Part shown: positions 1-12,722 of the stretch, in pieces
Layout of the letters: the number at the start of each line of letters is the position of its first letter
Position numbering within the stretch: the first letter of the stretch is position 1
NCBI RefSeq assembly: GCF_037325665.1
Contig: NC_090248.1
Span: 13,742,252-13,806,251, forward strand
Length of the DNA: 64,000 nucleotides
Direction of reading: 5' to 3'
DNA from: Littorina saxatilis
Lineage: Eukaryota > Mollusca > Gastropoda > Littorinimorpha > Littorinidae
Notes under the pieces: generated by a model
Database searches by the model: none
What the model was told of the DNA's origin: nothing
What the model saw: only the letters and a program-made list of their open reading frames with translations
Translations under genes and position numbers: made by a program

Positions 1-2440
1 CTGTGTAAAAAGTGAGACTAAATAATACAATGATGTACAGTAATATTTAAAGCTATTGACGCGCCATGATCTTAGTGTTGAACTTTTGTCACAGGGTTTC
101 ATAAATAATTTCACATACATGTACGTTGCTGCCAATGCTCGATTAAGACAGGACCTTAATCATGCTGGGAACTTTTCCATTGCCATTGATTGTAGGACAA
201 TTCTCTTAGCTTCAGTTTTCATTCATGACTTTCACATGCAGTTAGTATTAGTATAAAGATATGAAAAATATACAGGCAGAAGGCCTTAGTTATCTGTGGT
301 GGGCTTTTTCCTTTTGGATGCATGCTCTTCAGCAGTGCTGTTTAAAAAATAAGGATGTTTGAATTGCATATATATTTTGTAACTATGAAGTTTAATCAAA
401 CAGCAGAAAATGCTTACTCTCATGCACCAAAAATGAAAAATCAAAATAAATGACTAGATACCTGTTTCATCCTTGCTTTAGGCAGCCTCTGCCTCAGATT
501 AACTGCGTCTCTCAGGGCCTAGTACCAGAATGTTATGGTTACTCTGCTCCTTTCGAAAATCTTGCTACTATCCACTATATTCTACCCGATCCATTTTCAG
601 TGCCGAGGCTGTTACTGTTGCTTGCCGGTTACAGGCACGTTTGTTGACCGCATATGTCATTGAGTGCATTGTTTGTTTGTATTTAATGTGAGGCAATGTA
701 GTCCAAATAGGGTTAAATTAAATTAACAACAATTGCTAAAGAAAGCCTCAAAAGCAAGCGTTTTAATTGCAAAAGCATACTGCAATAATGGCTAGATATT
801 TGAGGCTTTCTTTAGCAATTGTTGTTAATTTTGTGGAAGAGCCGTGGTATTCTTACTGTATTTCGGAAAGCTGTTGCCGATTAACATTAGTTAAACCGTC
901 AGTGTTACATGATGGAAGTTCATTCCAGATTTGTTCCCTTAAGCATTTGAATTCATGCCATTGACTTTATTTGATACAATTGACTACAGCCTAGCTGGCA
1001 GAAATATATATGCAGTCATTTCCTGGGTGAGAGCAGTTTGCCGCTACATGTATCTGCTTTTGCCAAAGACAAGAAGCAGATAGAATAGTTTGAAAAAAGT
1101 GAATATGTTACTGTATAATAAAAGTCACCCATACATGTGATGTCTGTGATATTTGTGTGCAATGTATAATTTTAGAAGTATTGAACTTAATTGTGCAATC
1201 AACAGGGTTTTTGAGATGTACAAAAATCAATTTGTCCTTGTCATGTCTTGACTTCATCACCCACTCAGAAACAATATAATGATATCATGCCTCTCAATTT
1301 TACACTGAGTGTTTCAGCTGTTACATATAATCAGACCACTGGCAGTTTTGTTATATATCATCAAATATCAGAGGAATTCATATATGTGATCCTCAACTGA
1401 TCACAGGTTAAATGTGCTCAATCTATTTTTGAAGTTGGCAGTTACAGGATTAAAGGGGACCTATTACAAAACATTGAAAAAGGTTGTTTTGAAATCCAAC
1501 TTTAACATTGGAGAAAGACTTTTTTTTAAATCAAACATCTGATACAAAAGATGAGATAAACCCTCTCATGAAGAAAAAAATTACTTGATGGTATAATCCG
1601 TTTTTGCTTCTTAATTTATTTACTTTCTTTGAGATTGTAGCCAAACTTCATATCTGCATGATGTCCAACAGTTTTTCACGGTTTTTTCCTCTCCACCAAT
1701 ATTACATTTACAGAAAAGACTTCCTAAAAAATCTGTTTTGCCATATGAACCTGATGTCTCTGATCTGTAGGATTCTTTCAAAATGTCACAGTGATGTTCC
1801 ATGACAAGCTGATCTAATTGTGGATTTGCGAGGCCCACCCAAATTATTTGTTTTCTGCTAAGCCTGTTTACTGATTCTCACCAAAATATTATTGTTCAGA
1901 TTAGCTGGTTGGTGTTAATTTACACAAATATATGTTCACTTTATTTTGCCGATTTTCAGTATGATTGTGTGTAAGTATTTGAAGACACATTTTGTTTGTT
2001 CATTGTGTGAGAGTTTCCTGACACAAAGTGTGCCTTTACTAAACTTTTGGAAATTACTAAACAATCTTCACCAGCATTGCTTTACAAATAGCTTTTTTTG
2101 TGTGTATATACAACAATTATTGTTGCTATAGTTTTCTATGTGTGTTTGTTTATTTTCTCTTGTAGAAGTAGTTTTCAGTATGAAAAGCTTTTTACACTTT
2201 AATTCTTTGTTGCTTTAATGCTTTCACTTCAAGTTTGTGACTATTAATTGTTGTATGAGCAAATTGAACTGTTTAATGTCTTAAGACTACACATAGAAAC
2301 TGGCTATCATAGATCAATGAAATATTTCTCAGTTTCTTATTCATGCAGTCAGTAAGTTTTGTTGTTAATTGTTGCTAACTTAAGTGGACTCAGTATGGAA
2401 CTAGCTGTTATGAAGCAAAATAAACATGAGTGACCTCAAT
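1..2440 (+). other. AT-rich non-coding stretch, possible 3' UTR
   Basis: No convincing coding exon or repeat family is visible here apart from the hairpin at 720-831. The DNA is AT-rich and non-repetitive, unlike the rest of the window. AATAAA at 2419-2424 is followed by a GT-rich stretch from about 2443, the arrangement of a polyadenylation site. It may therefore be the long 3' UTR of a plus-strand gene starting left of the window. That is inference; no stop codon or splice site anchors it. Confidence 0.35.
720..831. repeat. Perfect 33-bp inverted repeat (hairpin)
   Basis: Bases 720-752 are exactly complementary to 799-831 (arm core CAATTGCTAAAGAAAGCC), with a 46-nt spacer. If transcribed, this gives a perfect 33-bp stem. 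It may be a small foldback transposon or a dsRNA-forming hairpin. No terminal target duplication is evident. Confidence 0.85.
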
Positions 2441-3564
2441 TCACTTGTGTTGTTTCTTGGTTTGGTTTTTACAAATTAATGCACCCACACAGTCTCAAAG
2501 ATGCACATAAGGAATATAGCAGGGATCTAGGACAGTTAAGACCCAAACCAACCCCCACACATACCCCTCCCCCCATCCCCCCACTTATCACATGCGTCCC
2601 AAAGTAAGTCTATCCACAGGGTGCAAGCTGAGCCACATGCAAACACACTCCAGATCTGATTTGATTTTTGTTTAATAACTTCTTAACACCAACAGAACAA
2701 TATTCTGAGCATTTCCACACAAAACATCAACTATCTGCCTATCTACTGTCTGGTGCCTTTAGACGACACATTTCAAGCAGGTCAGAACTTTGGCATTAGA
2801 AACACAAACTTTTAAAATGACAACAATCATTAAATTAATGGGGTAATTGAGATGAAACTGGAAAAAGAATTAAGGTTTATGGAGAATGCAGTAACAGTGA
2901 GAGAAAACACAGACCTTCTACAAATATGAAATGCACATTCTGTGTTCTCTCTCAAAAAAGAAGCAAAAAAGCGCACCACAAAACAAACGGTACTGTTTCA
3001 TTACCCTGAAGATCACAGAAAAACAGCTCAAACACTGCTCAATTTTTTTTAAAAGCTTCTGAATTATCAGCACGGATAACAGAAACTTAATATCACAGTT
3101 TTAGAGAAAAAAATAATGAATAATGCATTTTGCAAAAGCACACAAGTTAAAGCGCTCAAAAAAGGGGGATGGGGTGGGGGGTATATGTGGATTCAAAATC
3201 ATAATTCAGCTGTTATAGTAGCAAAGGCGGGAGTCATTATTTACAGCGCAGACAGTCTGCAAAATACCTCTATAAAAACATTCTTGAGCAACTCTGCAGT
3301 TAGCGGCACTTTTGTTGAAAACACACAAAAGGGGGAATCTATAACTATGGCATGTCAGGGTATTAAATCTGTGGTTACAATGTGCAAGTGAATAAAGCTG
3401 AAAACAAAATTCTACCATGTATAGGAATCTCCATGCAAACAACATCCATTCATTAACACTGACAATGTCTTCCATACTGTCACAGTTATACTTGCAGACA
3501 CAGATTAGCAAAAAAATGGAGCTAAAAGCTCAACCCCCTCTAACTTCTGAGAAAAATTCAAGTT
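2441..3564. other. Non-coding, nothing recognised
   Basis: Contains a C-rich stretch (2548-2582) and otherwise unremarkable AT-rich sequence. Short open frames near 3116-3511 lie on both strands, lack recognisable domains or good splice context, and look accidental. Confidence 0.4.
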
Positions 3565-3840
3565 TTACGCCCTCACGGCAAAGCCATTAGGGGCATGTTC
3601 TCGGGTTTTAACCCGACTTTAGATGAGATACACAAGTGTATGCGTGTTTAGATGGTATCAGCCATCTGCACTTATGGCAGAATGACCGAGGTCTTTTACG
3701 TACCACTGTGGTGACACGGGGGTGGGAGATGGATTATACCGTCTCTGGGTCTGCACATAAAGTTGACCCATGTCCGTCCCGGCCCGGATTCGAACCAGCG
3801 ACCTTTCGATCACAAGTCCAGTGCTCTAACTTCTATCACA
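3565..3840 (-). mobile_element. tRNA-derived SINE, minus orientation
   Basis: Read on the minus strand, the element begins near 3835 with a tRNA-like head. A box-B-like GGTTCGAATCC lies at about 3787-3797, preceded by an anticodon-arm-like segment. A body of about 200 bp follows, including the phrase about confirming ACGTAAAAGACC. Head and body layout match mollusc tRNA-SINEs. The right end merges into unique DNA and no clear target duplication was found. Confidence 0.6.
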
Positions 3841-4360
3841 CATAACATAATTAATTAACTTGAGACAGACAAACATAACATAATAATACTGGTTGCTTAA
3901 TTGCTGTGATGACAATTTAACGCCCTGCCTGGCTAGGGCAAATTGTTTGCCACGATGCAAAGAAACAGAATAACATTGTTTGCTAAGGTTCAAAGGAACT
4001 ATAAAATTGTTTGCCAATGTTCAAAAGAACTTAATCTGGCACATGAATTGATCATTTTGTAACTGATCATAGAACTGGAATTACATAATACTGTAGAGTT
4101 CATTTTTTTCATGTATATTCCTCATAATTTATCATAAAGGGACTTTTTTGAAGTTGCATGTTAAATTAAAATGTGTTTGCTGAGAATGATAATAAAAATC
4201 AGTTAGCAGTCAAAAACCATCAATTATGCTACTTCAAAATCTCCAAGTTGGTCAGGTGTGCCTTTTAAAATTAACTTTTGACTTACATTACACTGTACAT
4301 TTAATTTTTTTCATGTTTATATACTTTAACAAGAATCACAAGGTATTAATACTGGGTTGA
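3841..4360 (-). other. Probable 3' UTR or flank of the 208-aa coiled-coil gene
   Basis: Directly downstream, on the minus strand, of the stop codon at 4361-4363. It is AT-rich with no coding signal and no recognised repeat. No unambiguous minus-strand AATAAA was found close to the stop, so the transcript end is not placed. Confidence 0.3.
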
Positions 4361-4471
4361 CTACTTCAGTGTTCCACTCCAGTTGATAGGGTTGAATCGA
4401 AGGACTTCACGATCCGTTTTGTTTTCTTCGTGCCGGTCTACCCGTCTCTGCTGCCACTTATCTTCCATGTA
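4361..4471 (-). CDS. Coiled-coil gene, last coding exon
   Basis: Encodes 36 residues plus TAG, beginning [10 protein letters not shown] and ending NWSGTLK. The acceptor tttcttgcag at 4472-4481 has a good pyrimidine tract. The exon is phase 0 and continues the charged helical region. Confidence 0.8.
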   Translation of the reverse strand, partial: YMEDKWQQRRVDRHEENKTDREVLRFNPINWSGTLK

Positions 4472-6209
4472 CTGCAAGAAAATACAATTGATTTTGAGAA
4501 TGTTGAATATGTCTCATGATTGAATATTGCACAGATGTACATGCAGTATTTAGATCCTAGCTAAGAAAAATAGGTGGGGAGAGATGCTTTATAACTGTTC
4601 ATTATAAGCAAAAAATGCACAAACACATATATACATCACACACACACACTGACCGACCAACAGCAACATGCACACACACACAAACCCTTAAGTCAAAAAC
4701 ACACACAAACACATCATAAGGATACACTCAAATTTGAAGAAAGAAGAAAAAACCCTTAAAAGGTTATAGCTGTATTGAAAGAAAACAACATCCCTACTAT
4801 CAAACTAATGTAGGCTCACATTTTTGTTGTCATCTCGAAACTGCTTGAGGTAGGTGTACTTTTTAACAAATGAGTTGAAGTCTTGAGATCGGCACTGTCG
4901 GTCGTACTCCACAGCGGTCTCACTCTCCCTGACCTTGTCCTTCAGGTTCTGTTGTTTGTGCTGGTCCTGGTCCGCCATCTGTTGTTTTAACGTCTGTCTA
5001 AAGTGACGCCTGCCAGCACACAAAGAAAGAGAACCTTGTATGACTGATCTAAGAAACTCGGGGATGAAAGCTAGTCTCTAAAAATGTAATATAGACATTA
5101 AACCGTGAGTATCAGTCTCTGGACATCTGGGAGAATAAATGAAGCTGTAAAAAAGTATATGAAGCAGAACTGATATCTAACAATACCATCGCAAGAAAGC
5201 TAGCTTATAAATTATCATGAGGAAATCGGATAAAAAAAAAATGAAATGTGATTTCAGCATAATACAACAAAACAGTAATGCCAATAGCTAGTCTGGGTGC
5301 AAAAAGTTAACCTGTATACATGCAGTCTCAATTAAATGCAGAGACATAGAAAGGACAATCGAGCACACCAACTACCACACACACACACACCCACACGCAC
5401 ACACACCATGAAAAAAGATTTTTTTAAATGAACAAGGCCTCTGCATATTTTATGCAAAAATATCTACTGGTAGATTTCTTTCCTGTGAAGTGACAACCCT
5501 TCACCATGAATTCCGTGTTTTTTTCTGTCATTTGTAAAATCTTGCAAAGATAAGTCAAGGAAAGTAGGCATCCCATGGTGGGAGTCAGTACCTCACAAGT
5601 AGTTTACATACTGAATAATTATTGATTCCTTGTAATTGTTGAAACTCATTTAACTTACAATTAACTTTTCATGGGCAATATACTGGTCTTAGTCTAATAT
5701 AGTCTGAAACAAACATTGCATGTTGCAAAGCCAGAAACATCCATTTTGTTTGACCCTGCATGAACAAAATCTTGCTGAAACTGAAGTGACAGGGCGCGTT
5801 ACTAGGGTTTGCCAATATATCGGTCTTTATGCCTCACATTATGAGACAGTCTCAGCCTTCACAAGGTCCCATAAAAAGCAGTCCTAAACCCCTCAATCTG
5901 CTGTGTTCAAAGCAGCGAACACATTTCTCTAAACCTAAAAGAACATGCCTTCTCCTCTGAATGGGTTTATTGATCTATTAATGTCAAATTGATTTCCCTG
6001 GACTATAACCAGAAAGACTACACTGCCCAGAATAATGAGGGTATTGACTGATAAGCCAATGGCTTTCAACGACAGTGTGTTTGCTATCCGCTTGCCTTTC
6101 AGCCCTTATCATGCACTGTGGGCTCCAGTATTGTGGTTACAAATTAAACGTATTGGGCTCTGAGGTGATATGGAGGCTTAAAGATAAATAAAGTCCAAGA
6201 GACAGGGAT

Positions 6210-6265
<56 letters not shown>

Positions 6266-6364
6266 TGTGTGTGATTGTGCACATACATGTGTGTGTGTGT
6301 GTGTGTGTGCATGCGTGCGTGTGCATGCGTGTGTGTGTGCATGTGCGAGAGAGAGATAGAGGGC

Positions 6365-6400
<36 letters not shown>

Positions 6401-7290
6401 TGTGTGATTGTGTATGTACATGTGTGTGTGTGCGAGAGAGAGATAGAGAGAGATAGAGGGCTGTGTGTGTGGTGTGAGAGAGAGAGAGAGAGGGCTGTGT
6501 GTGTGTGCGTGTGTGTGTGTGTGTGTGTGAGAGTCTGGAGTCTGGAGTCTGGATGGTTTATTGATTGGGCCTTGGGCCCATTTCAATTCGGGGTGTACAC
6601 ATTTTCATCATTCATGCATCATGAAAAATAATCATTGTAATATTAATCATAATAAAATAAATCATCATCATCGTAATGACAGTCGACATGACGACTGTGG
6701 AAACAGGCATTTACAACAGCAAAACGTTTGGAAAAGGACAGTAAGCATCAGCACAAAATCCAGTCTCTGTCGCACTTCACTCATGTCTCTCTGTCCTCTT
6801 TCCGTCCATCCATCCATCCATCCATCCATCCAGCCATCCATCCATCCATCCATCCATCCTTCTATCCATCTCGTGTCCCTCTGTCCTCCATCCATCTAAT
6901 CAACCGTCTGACTGTCCAACCATTCATCCGTCATCCATCTATTCATCACTCCATCTATCCCTTCACATGCCCTTTCACACGCAAATCTGCAAGCAGTTAT
7001 ATGCATAATCGTTGCATCTCTGATACATAGCCGCATTAACGTTTTCAAAAAAGACAAAACTTTATTACTGTTTTTTAAGCAATCGACAGAAAGCAGCAAA
7101 AATAGCATACACATAAAACAAGATCGTGCAATATCTCATATTCACTGTCCCCACTCACTGCGTATTTTAAACGCGTTCATGATGAAGGTTGCAAGTCTAA
7201 GTAATATTGATCTGTTTGGTGTCGCTAGAAGTAGCGCCAGTTTAAAGCTTGATGGGCGGTTGTAATATTTTGCAGGTATGTAGTACTCGA

Positions 7291-7353
<63 letters not shown>

Positions 7354-8668
7354 GATGGAGAACAGTCTCAGCGCAAGTGCCTAAAGAAAGAAGAGGGGGA
7401 ATGCACATGGGTACTGCATGAATGGGACAAAAGAAAAAGGTAAAACAAGCACTACATCGGGCACAGTAGACACACCACTTAATTATGTCTCTTATTTGTG
7501 AGCATGTTTTCTTTTCCTAATTATGCTAGTTTCCTTGTTTCCTATTTCCAAGCTTGGTTTAAAAAATAACCTACTGCGTAGTTCCCTCAGAAAATTTTAA
7601 TGTACAAATTATTCTGATTGATTTTTCCAGTTCTAAATCTGGTGCAGCTTGTTTTGGTTTTCCTGCACACTTAGTTGGTTGGTGGGTGTAGTGAAAGAAA
7701 CATATTGTCACAGTTTTTTCTCTTTTAAAAAAACCACCCTGAGATTCAATGCTTGCTGCTGAAAATCCAACTCTGTTAACAGATTTTGGACCACAACCTT
7801 CAACAGTCAGGGAAGGGGCCAATGTCTTGACAGAAAGTCCACAGTAAATGATGGGGTTGGTCGTGTGAGGTGAGGATCAGTATGAGATCCAAAACTTCAG
7901 AAACAGACAAACAGATGCAGCAAAGAACAGCCAAGCCTCTCCCTAATTATTCTCCCCCCCCCCCCCCCCTGAAAAGAATAGAAAAGAGTAAAATAGTTCA
8001 ATAAAAATAAAACAGCTCATCTTACAGCAACCCACTGCAGCAATATGAATAGAGTCGAATCTGTTTCTTATGAGCTTAAAGTCAACCATAAGCAACTAAC
8101 AAAGATAGCTTAAATGACAAAATTGCAAACAGCTTCAAAACAACAACAACTGCGTTCACAAAAACAGAAATGTCACAAAGTAATTCCAGAAAGAGAAATC
8201 CACTGAACAAACGGAATCCCCCATTGATGATGGGTAGCGCCGTACTGTATATATGGCAACTCGCTTTCCCCAGTGAGAAGGCAGCCTGAATTTCCATGAG
8301 GGTAACCTCACAGGACTATATGAATCTTATCCTCATCCTTACCTGTACGCCTCCTGGTCAGCAGGTGAGCCGTAGAAAGCCTTGGACCACGCCGAGTGGT
8401 ACCTGTTGTGCTCTCTCTGCTGCATGATGATACGTCGCTTGTCGTTGTGCCAGTGCTGGTCCGTCGTCTCCCAGCTCATGTTGATCCGCTTCTTGGGCGG
8501 CGGGGGTGCGATGGGATTGACCCGCTCGGGGATCTTCATGTGGTCCCATGTGGTGGACAGGTACGCAGGGGGGTAGGGCCCGTACTTGCCTCCTCCTGCT
8601 GAGATGGAGCGAGGGGTGGGGGTGGCTTTCGGGGTAATGCGGGGCAGGCTGGTAGTCTGTGTCGTCAT
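4361..8668 (-). CDS. 208-aa coiled-coil protein gene, unrecognised family (three coding exons)
   Basis: Coding exons run 8668-8343, 5009-4820 and 4471-4361 on the minus strand. The junctions read AG|gtaagg, ggcag|G, AAT|gtgagc and ttgcag|TAC. Phases fit (2 nt plus 1 nt, then phase 0), giving 208 codons and a TAG stop. The N-terminal third is Pro/Thr-rich (PPAY, PPPPKKR). From about residue 68 the protein is highly charged and Gln-rich and looks helical ([17 protein letters not shown]). There is no signal peptide and no membrane segment. Size, basic charge and short helices resemble small axonemal microtubule-inner proteins, and a tract YH..W.KAF recalls such proteins. I could not assign a named family, so the ciliary role is inference. 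Confidence 0.8.
4820..5009 (-). CDS. Coiled-coil gene, middle coding exon
   Basis: A 190-nt exon made of 1 nt plus 63 codons. The acceptor is tgtgtgctggcag and the donor AAT|gtgagc. Codons run [10 protein letters not shown] through FRDDNKN with no stop, and it is rich in Lys, Gln, Asp and Glu. Confidence 0.82.
6210..6535. repeat. (GA)n / (GT)n compound microsatellite
   Basis: About 50 bp of pure GA is followed by alternating GT-rich and GA-rich blocks. The long open frames here (THTHTH and SLSLSL types) are simple-repeat artefacts. Confidence 0.97.
6806..6900. repeat. (ATCC)n microsatellite
   Basis: CCATCCATCC runs with a few interruptions, then degenerates to about 6960. Confidence 0.95.
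7297..7351. repeat. (GA)n microsatellite
   Basis: Roughly 27 uninterrupted GA units within the gene's second intron. Confidence 0.97.
8343..8668 (-). CDS. Coiled-coil gene, first coding exon
   Basis: ATG at 8668-8666 begins 108 codons plus 2 nt, ending at the donor AG|gtaagg. The non-coding part of the same exon (8669-8710) is bounded by the acceptor ccgttttgcacag. The leader is therefore split by an upstream intron. The ATG is in a purine context (AAAGATGA). Confidence 0.85.
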
Positions 8669-8710
8669 CTTTGCTGGTGGTGGTGCGTGATGGGGGATGA
8701 CTGATCTATA

Positions 8711-9029
8711 CTGTGCAAAACGGTTTTAGAAATTGTGTCAGATGTTATTATTTTAAGCAACTAAGAAAAAGATACAATGACAATTAAGAAACTCTGACAA
8801 TATGTTGTTCTTTGGTGTATACAGTGATCATGTGAGAAACAAACAATCAAATACATTTTTTTTTAAACAAGCAAGATATACCATCACAGTAAAAATATAG
8901 CAAACAAAACCAAACATTATTATAATGTCAAGTAATTTGCCATAAAATATAACATCATTGTGCATATCACAGTTACTGCTCGTCTCTAATATATCTCCTC
9001 TATCTTCACTTCACCAGTCACACAAAACA
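8711..9029. other. Left part of the leader intron
   Basis: AT-rich unique sequence between the 8711 acceptor and the SINE. The left copy of the SINE target duplication, AGTCACACAAAACA, lies at 9016-9029. Confidence 0.6.
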
Positions 9030-9456
9030 AGGGCGGGGACGTAGCTCAGTTGGTAGCGCGCTGGCTTTGTAGCCAGTTGGTCGCTATCAGCGTGGGTTCG
9101 ATCCCCTCGTTCGGCGAGAGATTTATTTCTCGGAGTCAACTTTGTGCAGACTCTCTTCGGTGTCCGAACACCCCCGTGTGCACACATGCGCACGAAAAAG
9201 ATCCCACGTTCACAGCGAAAGTCTCAGGGCTTGGAAAATGCGAAGACACACATGCATCATCTCTCGTCTCCAATTATCATGATCGTATTTCGATACTTTG
9301 ACGAGACAAACCCAATGCTGGTGTGTCGAAGAAGACAGCCACAGCGGGCTTGTTCGAATCAAAGTATCTCACCATATCTTCAACGTATTACCAATACCTG
9401 TCCCAATATAGACCAGTTGGTCTAAGAGGACGTTAAACCCTAATAGTCAGTCAGTC
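9030..9456 (+). mobile_element. tRNA-derived SINE with 14-bp target duplication
   Basis: The head carries box A TAGCTCAGTTGG (about 9042) and box B GGTTCGATCC (about 9094), so it derives from a tRNA. A body of about 330 bp ends GACGTTAAACC and a (GTCA)n tail. AGTCACACAAAACA flanks it exactly at 9016-9029 and 9457-9470. The element is full length and only lightly diverged at its borders, so fairly young. Confidence 0.9.
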
Positions 9457-9470
9457 AGTCACACAAAACA

Positions 9471-10114
9471 CGAACGATCTGAATTCAATTTAATCATGCC
9501 AGCAACATTATTGTGATTGCAGTATAGGTCAAGGCGTAGGCTACTAATGAAGTGACTGCAGTGAATTCAAAATAACACTTCAATGCAAATAAAACGAAGC
9601 TTTCTTTGATCAACACATTCTATGTTCTGCCAAGGCCTACTAATACTATCCTTAAAAAATTAATGTTCACCTGCCATGGGTATTCCATTCATTGTGTTTT
9701 CATTACCACACTTGACCCTATGCCTGACGACAATGCCCATATCAATCACCAGATAAGTGGCAACACATTTCGGCACTGACCATTCAGACGTCCATTAATT
9801 TCTTTAAAACTGAGAAAATCCAACTGACCACTATTATGACTATACTTTCACCCGATTGTTAGGCGATAAAGACGTGAGAACTGAACACGATTTGAAGAGT
9901 CGTATAATAAATCCGACAACAAACACTCCCCTAAACTGAACAAACTGCTCAAACGTGCCGTTGCGAACGTACGAATACTGGATAATACACCACCAGCACA
10001 TTTATCGCTACCACAATTCTTCGCGAGCTTTCAAGAGGGCCCGAAGATGTCAGTGCTGCTAAAGCCTTCCATTCCATTCTTACAAGAGGCTTTCGTCGGG
10101 ACATTGTCACCTAC
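9471..10114. other. Right part of the leader intron
   Basis: Unique AT-rich sequence with no recognised feature. It runs up to the donor at 10114 on the minus strand. Confidence 0.5.
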
Positions 10115-10400
10115 CTGAGAAGGGGGGGCGACAGACACGCGCCTTTTGATGTCAGGGCAATTTACCAGGACTCCACGGAAGCCTTCAAGGGCAGCGCATG
10201 GCTGTAAATTATTCCTTCACTTTGTTTTGTCCCCAGTTACACGATGTCCTCATGAGGCCTCTTCGCTTCAGAGTTGGTCACGTGACTACAACGTCGCTAC
10301 GGCTACCTCGCGCTCGCGAGCTCGACACGATAAACACCACACACGCGCCGAGTGTTTTCATTGGACAGAAGGCGCTTCCAGTTGAATGTCGTCTGCTACG
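10115..10400 (-). promoter_or_regulatory. Probable 5' non-coding exon and promoter of the coiled-coil gene
   Basis: A strong minus-strand donor, TCTCAG|gtaggt, lies at 10115/10114 and could join the 8710 acceptor. Upstream (10250-10400) GC content rises and the DNA has a TCACGTGA E-box (about 10278), an inverted CCAAT (ATTGG near 10362) and a GGAAGT ETS-like site near 10399. This is a housekeeping-type promoter layout. The transcription start is not determined. The CACGTG could also serve a divergent transcript. Confidence 0.5.
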
Positions 10401-11085
10401 GAAGTAACACCCCGGTGAGAGTTTGCAGAGGGATGTAACACGTTTGGTGGGGTTTTATAGTTGCGGTGTTTTGAGTGTGTGTACTCGCTGATCGGTAATC
10501 GGAATGTCCGTGTTTGTGTGTGTGTGTAACTGTGTTTGATTGGTCATTTAACTGGCGTTCAGTGCTGACACGGTTAAATAATGTTTTTATTGATCGATCT
10601 ACTTTGTAGTGTTTTTGTGCTGTTTGCAAACCGTTTTTACTCTCCCCGCCTCTCCACTTTGTTTCGTTAGATTTGTTTTCCTTTTCTGTTTATGCGTGCA
10701 GTACTGCTGTCGAGTCACCGTGCTGGCGAACAGAGACTGCAACTCAGTAACGGACACTCAGTGAAAGACTGGAGTGAAATACACTGCACCGACTTCCAAA
10801 ACTGACAGACTTTTCATGTTTTGTTTGGCCCGGGTTGTTTGACTGTCTTCCGAATTGAAACAAATCGTTCCATAACGATATATTGAGAAGCACGAATGCT
10901 TATTCTTCTACTTTCTTTTTTTCCATTTGTCACCGGCTGGCACCGCACAACAGAATCGACGGTCACGGTGTTTATAAGTTTTTTCAATTGATTTGAATCA
11001 GTTTCAAAAATATTCGGATTAACTTTGGCATTATGATACGTTCACTCAGTGTGCTTCCCGTGTTTGCAGTTTTACATTTGAAAAA
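10401..11085. other. Intergenic, nothing recognised
   Basis: Mixed composition with scattered CpGs. No repeat family or exon is recognisable. Confidence 0.45.
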
Positions 11086-11478
11086 AATAATTATTGCAAC
11101 TTTTTTGTACTCCAACTAAAGCATTCATTCCCGTGAGTCGTTTTATTAAACTTTACTTTGCCATTAAAGCACTCAACTTGGCTACGATCTGGCACACTTT
11201 TCGGATCAAAGATTTCTTTGACAGGGGTCACGTGACCGTCGTCAAAAATAAGGGTACCCCCAACTGAATTTTCGTCTGCATGATTTTAAAATTGGTTCCT
11301 GTACTATTTTTGTCAGGTCGATTTGGGCGGCGGTCACGTGGCCCCTGTCAAAGACATCTTTGATCCGAAAAGTGTGCCAGATAGCGGAGATGAGTGCCCT
11401 TGATGGCAAAAGTTTGAATGAAATGAAACGGGAATGAAAGATGTAGTTAGGGTACCAAAATTGGTGCATTAATCTTTT
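11086..11478. mobile_element. Foldback (long imperfect palindrome) element
   Basis: The two halves are imperfect reverse complements over most of their length. The arms share the cores TCATTCCCGT, CTGGCACACTTTTCGGATC and TTTGACAGGGG. CACGTG motifs occur near 11230 and 11335, with a short A/T-rich turn at about 11285-11310. Ends read ATTATTGCA and TGCATTAAT. This is a foldback or MITE-like DNA element; no transposase is present. Confidence 0.75.
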
Positions 11479-11576
11479 TGTCGAGTTTATATTAATAGGT
11501 GCTTTTTAGTGCCGCGCTTCAACAACTTCATGTTTCATCCAATGGTGTCGTGTTCCCCCATCCATGCTAGTTTTGT

Positions 11577-11646
11577 CGAGAGAGAGAGACAGAGAGACAG
11601 AGACAGAGAGAGAGAGAGCCTGGAGAGAGAGAGAGACAGAGAGGGA

Positions 11647-11689
<43 letters not shown>

Positions 11690-12104
11690 GGAGAGGGAGA
11701 GAGAGAGAGAGAGAGAGGGAGGGAGAGAGAGAGAGAGAGAGATAGAGAGAGAGAGATAGGATGGAGAGAGCGAGACTGAAAGAGAGAGAAATAGGGAGAG
11801 AGAAAGAGGGAGAAAGAGAGATAGGATAGAGAGGAAGAAGAGAGAGCCGGAGATCGAGAGAGAGAGGATGAAGAGTGAGAGATAGGATGCCAGGAGAGCT
11901 GAGAGAAAGAGAGAATTATGCAGAGAGAGAGAGGGGGGGGGATGAAGAGAGATGATGGAGAGAGAGAGAGAGGATAGAGAGAGGGGGGTGAGAGATGAGA
12001 AGGGGGACGGTCGAGAGGATAGTGGGAGAGAGATAGGATGGAGAGACAGAGAGAGAGACAGAAATAGACAGAGAAAGAGACAGACAGAGAGAGAAGACAG
12101 AAAG

Positions 12105-12161
<57 letters not shown>

Positions 12162-12162
12162 A
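11577..12162. repeat. Long GA-rich polypurine tract
   Basis: About 590 bp made almost wholly of G and A on the plus strand, with imperfect GAGA, GACA and GATA units, ending in a pure (GA) block at about 12108-12160. The apparent 234-243 aa frames are Ser/Leu simple repeats and not genes. A tract like this can form triplex or H-DNA. Confidence 0.95.

Positions 12163-12722
<560 letters not shown>

Larger units (their letters stand above)
5010..8342. other. Intron of the coiled-coil gene with microsatellites
   Basis: A 3.3-kb intron with no coding sequence recognised. It holds short CA repeats (5378-5405), the GA/GT block at 6210-6535, an (ATCC)n block and a second GA block listed separately. 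At 7956-7971 is a C16 homopolymer. A GTCTGGA triplet repeat occurs at 6533-6553. Confidence 0.6.

Noticed and set aside
3116-3511. Overlapping ~90-100 codon frames on both strands
   Set aside because: Both overlap, and neither has a domain, good start context or splice signals.
9030-9110. A functional tRNA gene
   Set aside because: Box A and box B are present, but the acceptor stem does not close and the sequence continues into a SINE body with its own target duplication. The heads at 43054, 50986, 60494 and 38592 are likewise SINE heads.
10280-10305. RFX X-box (GTCGCTACGGCTAC) driving the coiled-coil gene
   Set aside because: The right half fails the RRNRAC rule at one position. Not strong enough to call a ciliary promoter site.
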